A stretch of 64,000 nucleotides of DNA from an uncultured Collinsella sp. Its GTDB lineage: Bacteria > Actinomycetota > Coriobacteriia > Coriobacteriales > Coriobacteriaceae. Below are positions 61,014 through 64,000 of this stretch, piece by piece (the stretch's first letter is position 1; every line of letters begins with the position of its first letter). Made by a program: the position numbers and the translations under genes. The notes under the pieces were generated by a model that saw only the letters and a program-made list of their open reading frames with translations, was not told the origin of the DNA and did not search any database. Where the stretch lies: contig CATYZK010000008.1 of assembly GCA_958415665.1 (NCBI GenBank), positions 1 through 64,000 of the forward strand. The letters run 5' to 3'.

Positions 61014-62747
61014 ATGGCGAACGACAGCAAGACATGGCGGTGCGGAAAGTACGAGCTCAGCTTTGACCGTCCGCGCATCATGGGCGTCCTCAACGTGACG
61101 CCCGATTCGTTTAGCGACGGCGGGGAGCACTTCGACCCGGATGCCGCCATCGAGTACGGCCTGGCGATGCTCGACGCCGGCGCCGACATCATCGACGTGG
61201 GCGGCGAGTCCACGCGTCCCGGCTTTACCCCGGTCAACCCCGACGAGGAGGCCCGCCGCGTGCTGCCCGTGGTGCGCGCACTGGCCAAGGAGGGCGCCAT
61301 CGTCTCGATCGACACGCGTCATGTGGCGGTTGCAAAGGCGGCCGTGCGCTGCGGCGCCTCGATCGTCAACGATGTGACGGGCTTCACCGACCCCAAGATG
61401 GTCGAGTTTGTTAAGACGAGCACTTGCGGCGTCATCGTGATGCACGCCGGTGAGGTCGCCGCGCCCGCACGTACGCATGCGACGGTGCAGCTCGATACCT
61501 CTGCCGCGGCGTTTGTTGCCGAGAAGGCGCGCGAGGCGGCTGCTGAGGCCGCGCGCGAGGCCGAGAAGCCGGCCCGCCGCCGTCGCGGCAAGTTACTGGG
61601 CGAACCCAAGGCGGAAGCCAAGCTTCCGGGTGGCGTGGTGCAGCCCTCGCTTCCGTTTGGCGAGCCGGAGCCCGCGCCCGAGTCCGCAGCCGAGCAGGAG
61701 GTCGTCGAGCAGGCCGCGCCTGCCTCTGACGCCGCCGCGCCCGAGGCCACGCCTGCACCCGCCGAGGCAACACCGGAAACCAACGACCACCTGGCCGCCA
61801 TGATGCGCCGTAGCGCTCGTCGCGAGGAAGCCTACGTGCCCACCTCGCAGCTCCGCCGCTTTACGCTGCCCGATTCGGCGCCCATCATGCGCCGCGTCAT
61901 GGGCTTTCTGTCCGACCAGGCCCGCACGCTCATCCATGCCGGCGTGTCGCGCGACCGCATCTGCATCGATCCGGGCCCGGGCTTTGGCAAGACGGCCAAC
62001 GAGGACATCGTCATCCAGCGCGAGACCGCCAAGATGGCGTCGCTGGGCTATCCGCTCATGTGCGCCGTGTCGCGCAAGCGCTTTGTGGGTGCCGTCTCGG
62101 GTGTGACCGAGGCCGCCGCGCGTGATGCCGCCACGTTTGGCGTGTGCCTGGGCGCCATCCAGGCCGGCGCCAACATCGTGCGCGTGCACGACGCCGCGGG
62201 TTTTGCGCAGTTCCTGAACGGCTACTGGGCGGTTGCCAAGCCGCAGCCGCGCCGCGCGTTTGTGGCCGTGGGCTCCAACCTGGGGCACCGCTGTGACAAC
62301 ATCCGCGCCGCACGCGACATGATCGCCGAGATTCCACTCACCTGCGTGTCCAACTCCTCCAAGATCTACGAGAGCGAGCCGGCCTACGAGACGCGCCAGG
62401 ACGCGTTTGCCAACGCCGTCATCGAGATCAAGACCGAGCTGGCGCCGTTGGTGCTGCTCGACGAGCTCATGAAGATCGAGGCCGAGCTGGGCCGCGACCG
62501 TTCCAAGAAGGCCAAGGCCAACGGCCCGCGCACCATCGACTTGGATCTGCTGTGGATGGACGGCGAGACCCACGGCGGCAAAAAGCTGCGCCTGCCGCAT
62601 CCGCTCATTGGCGAGCGCGACTTTGTGCTGGTACCGCTCGAGGACCTGATGCACGATCCGGCGCGGTTCTTCCGCTACAACGGCGTCGAGGTCAAGGAGC
62701 CCGAGGATCGCGTGGGCCATATCGTGGGCGAATTGGGGCGTATGTAG
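61014..62747 (+). CDS. folP-folK: Fused dihydropteroate synthase - HPPK with a long low-complexity insertion
   Basis: One 577-residue chain for two steps of folate synthesis. Residues 1-147 are the first half of dihydropteroate synthase (GVLNVTPDSFSDGG, IDVGGESTRPG, SIDTRHVAVAKAAV, VNDVTGF, VIVMHAGE). About 140 residues of Ala/Pro/Glu-rich linker follow, where ordinary enzymes have only a short loop. The rest of the synthase (ICIDPGPGFGKTANEDI, CAVSRKRFVG) continues from about residue 290. The C-terminal 160 residues are HPPK (FVAVGSNLGHRCDNI, TIDLDLLWMDG, LPHPLIGERDFVLVPL). AGGAGG six bases before ATG 61014 sets the start. FolB is not in the fusion. Confidence 0.93.
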   Translation: MANDSKTWRCGKYELSFDRPRIMGVLNVTPDSFSDGGEHFDPDAAIEYGLAMLDAGADIIDVGGESTRPGFTPVNPDEEARRVLPVVRALAKEGAIVSIDTRHVAVAKAAVRCGASIVNDVTGFTDPKMVEFVKTSTCGVIVMHAGEVAAPARTHATVQLDTSAAAFVAEKAREAAAEAAREAEKPARRRRGKLLGEPKAEAKLPGGVVQPSLPFGEPEPAPESAAEQEVVEQAAPASDAAAPEATPAPAEATPETNDHLAAMMRRSARREEAYVPTSQLRRFTLPDSAPIMRRVMGFLSDQARTLIHAGVSRDRICIDPGPGFGKTANEDIVIQRETAKMASLGYPLMCAVSRKRFVGAVSGVTEAAARDAATFGVCLGAIQAGANIVRVHDAAGFAQFLNGYWAVAKPQPRRAFVAVGSNLGHRCDNIRAARDMIAEIPLTCVSNSSKIYESEPAYETRQDAFANAVIEIKTELAPLVLLDELMKIEAELGRDRSKKAKANGPRTIDLDLLWMDGETHGGKKLRLPHPLIGERDFVLVPLEDLMHDPARFFRYNGVEVKEPEDRVGHIVGELGRM

Positions 62748-63449
62748 ATGATTGAGATGAATGCTGTTGCCGCTGGCACCGAGCTCGATGCCGCGCGCGA
62801 CGCGGGTCGCGAGGGCGTGTCCGCGGGCTGGTGCGCGTGGAGTGCGGGCGATGCGTCGCTGACGTTTTCGCTGGTCGTGCGCCCCGATGTGAATATGCAC
62901 GCCTTCCACGGCCTGCCGTTTGTGGCCGCGATGGGCATGATGGACGCGCTCGTGGGCACGGCATCGACGCCGGGCCTGGGCCTTGCCGGTAAGGTGGGTA
63001 TCCAGTGGCCGAGTGACATCGTGTGCGGTGCGCCTGCGTTTGAGACGTCGCTCGCGCGTGTTGCCGTCAACGGTGGTGCCGGTGCCGCGGGTATGTTTGC
63101 CGCGGTGACGGTGGATGTTGAGCGTGCGGCGCTGGGTGAGCTTGGCGTGGATATGGCAGATGAGGCGCTGGTTGAGGCGCTGGCCGCAGCGGTTCTCACC
63201 CGCGTTGACGCTTGGGCGGTTGTCGCGAACACGCCGCAGGGTGCCGCCGGCCCGCTGGCTCCGGTGCTGGGCGAGTATTTCGACATGGTGCCGCTGCTGG
63301 GCCGTCAGGTTGCGGCGGTGTCGCCCAACGGTCTGCCGCTCGCGGTCGGTGTGTTTGCGGGCCTGGACATCTGGGGCCGCGCGACCATCAAGACCGACGC
63401 CGGCGAGCAGGAGTTCCCGCCCGAGGCCGTACGAATCCGCGGCTTGTAG
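62748..63449 (+). CDS. Biotin--protein ligase (BirA)-like protein, divergent
   Basis: A 233-residue protein that starts immediately after the folP-folK stop. It resembles the BPL catalytic domain: GREGVSAGWCAWSAGDASLT in place of the usual GRGRRGRxW loop, LVVRPDV, GKVGIQWPSDIV in place of KWPNDI, and a C-terminal BPL_C-like beta domain (VPLLGRQVAAV, AGLDIWGRATIKT, FPPEAVRIRGL). The altered biotin loop makes ligase activity uncertain. It could be a pseudo-enzyme or lipoate-type relative. No N-terminal DNA-binding domain, so not a repressor. Likely in the fol operon. Confidence 0.6.
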   Translation: MIEMNAVAAGTELDAARDAGREGVSAGWCAWSAGDASLTFSLVVRPDVNMHAFHGLPFVAAMGMMDALVGTASTPGLGLAGKVGIQWPSDIVCGAPAFETSLARVAVNGGAGAAGMFAAVTVDVERAALGELGVDMADEALVEALAAAVLTRVDAWAVVANTPQGAAGPLAPVLGEYFDMVPLLGRQVAAVSPNGLPLAVGVFAGLDIWGRATIKTDAGEQEFPPEAVRIRGL

Positions 63450-63483
63450 CGCGGGTCCGCTCGCAAAGATAACGATGACAACG

Positions 63484-63517
63484 AAGCCCTCCTCGGCCAG
63501 CGCCGGGGAGGGCTTTT
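63484..63517 (+). terminator. Intrinsic terminator of the fol operon
   Basis: AAGCCCTCCTCGGC pairs with GCCGGGGAGGGCTT (one G-T pair) around a short loop and is followed by TTG. Confidence 0.88.
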
Positions 63518-63546
63518 GTGTGAGCAGAGAGGATGGCCACGTTCGT

Positions 63547-63674
63547 CCTATTCCTCAAAAATGAAAATAATTCAGTTTTGAGGAATAGGATTTAGCCAGC
63601 TCGACCTTTCACGAGGTATATTCGTTGCAGAGTCTATTCCTCAAAACTGAAAAAATTTCAATTTTGAGGAATAG
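63547..63674 (+). promoter_or_regulatory. Two long palindromes upstream of the 63702 ATPase gene
   Basis: Site 1 (63547-63589): CCTATTCCTCAAAA ... TTTTGAGGAATAGG. Site 2 (63634-63674): CTATTCCTCAAAACTGA ... CAATTTTGAGGAATAG, ending 27 bases before the start codon. A -10-like TATATT lies between them at 63617-63622. Paired identical operators around a promoter are typical of cooperative repression. The sequence differs completely from the sites of the paralogue at 3911. Confidence 0.65.
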
Positions 63675-63701
63675 CAACGAAAGACCGCAGGGAGGCCGCC
63701 A

Positions 63702-64000
63702 ATGAAACTCATCAATAGGACGTCGTATATGGACACGTTGACGAGCCTTATCGGCGTGCCGGATATCAAGGTCATCACGGGCATTCGCCGTAGTGGAAAA
63801 TCGAAATTGCTCGAGGCCCTTCGCGACTACGTAGAGGCCAACCTGCCCGATTCGAATATCATCCATATCAATTACAACCTCGATGAATTCGAGGGCCTGC
63901 TCGAATACCATGCGCTACTTGCCTACGTAAAAGAGCGTCGGGCGCCCGGCAAGCAAAACTTCCTGCTTATCGACGAGGTTCAGATGTGCGACGGCTTCGA
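63702..64000 (+). CDS. AAA ATPase, DUF4143 type (3'-truncated by window)
   Basis: The first 99 residues are a clear paralogue of the 3911 product: VPDIKVITGIRRSGKSKLLEA with Walker A, IIHINYNLDEFEGLLEYHALL, and LLIDEVQMCDGFE with Walker B. The window ends here, so the C-terminal nuclease-like domain is inferred. The ATG at 63702 follows GGGAGGCCGCC. It has its own pair of palindromes upstream. The role is unknown. Confidence 0.85.
   Translation, partial: MKLINRTSYMDTLTSLIGVPDIKVITGIRRSGKSKLLEALRDYVEANLPDSNIIHINYNLDEFEGLLEYHALLAYVKERRAPGKQNFLLIDEVQMCDGF

Overview
The window reads as chromosome of a gut actinobacterium of the class Coriobacteriia, most likely Collinsella (an inference; no rRNA marker is present). 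The clues are high GC, AGGAGG-type ribosome binding sites, a twelve-helix membrane LuxR regulator of the kind common in Coriobacteriia, sorting-signal proteins ending in a basic KRRKR-type tail, an EcfT/EcfAA/S transporter with a fused ATPase, and a fused folP-folK gene.

Layout. 1-13 kb is nucleotide synthesis: carB (5' end cut by the window edge), purE interrupted by an in-frame amber codon, a class B sortase, a MoaE-like gene, a membrane protein, then purF, purM and purN. A DUF4143-type ATPase bracketed by long inverted repeats sits between carB and purE. 13-27 kb is a less GC-rich accessory island: zinc-ribbon membrane proteins, an RsiV-like domain protein, an SPFH/zinc-ribbon protein, a TFIIB-type zinc-ribbon protein, a coiled-coil membrane protein, an ATPase-DUF234 protein and a degenerate tRNA-Ser. 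27-34 kb holds a RelB/PIN toxin-antitoxin pair, an orphan PTS IIA, a PrsA-like foldase, a YqeY protein, a polar amino-acid ABC importer and a cytidylate-kinase-like gene.

34-47.5 kb is the most distinctive part: a membrane LuxR regulator followed by three large secreted proteins with LxxTGD sorting signals. Each has an 18-bp GGTTC-N8-GAACC palindrome upstream. The intergenic regions carry three arrays of TGTAACA/TGTTACA hairpins and five copies of an ACCACCAC hairpin. 47.5-63.5 kb is mostly housekeeping: nfnAB, pth, prs, glmU, the ECF operon, exodeoxyribonuclease III, a sirtuin, folP-folK and a biotin-ligase-like gene. It is interrupted by a nuclease-like gene bracketed by two 205-bp elements with identical ends and by twin 160-bp inverted-repeat elements. 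The window ends inside a second DUF4143-type ATPase, a paralogue of the one at 3.9 kb.

Two themes recur. Many intergenic regions contain long inverted repeats whose arms differ from place to place but pair well within each copy. Three ATPase/nuclease-type genes each have their own private short repeats at the promoter. All family assignments come from reading the translations; no database search was run.
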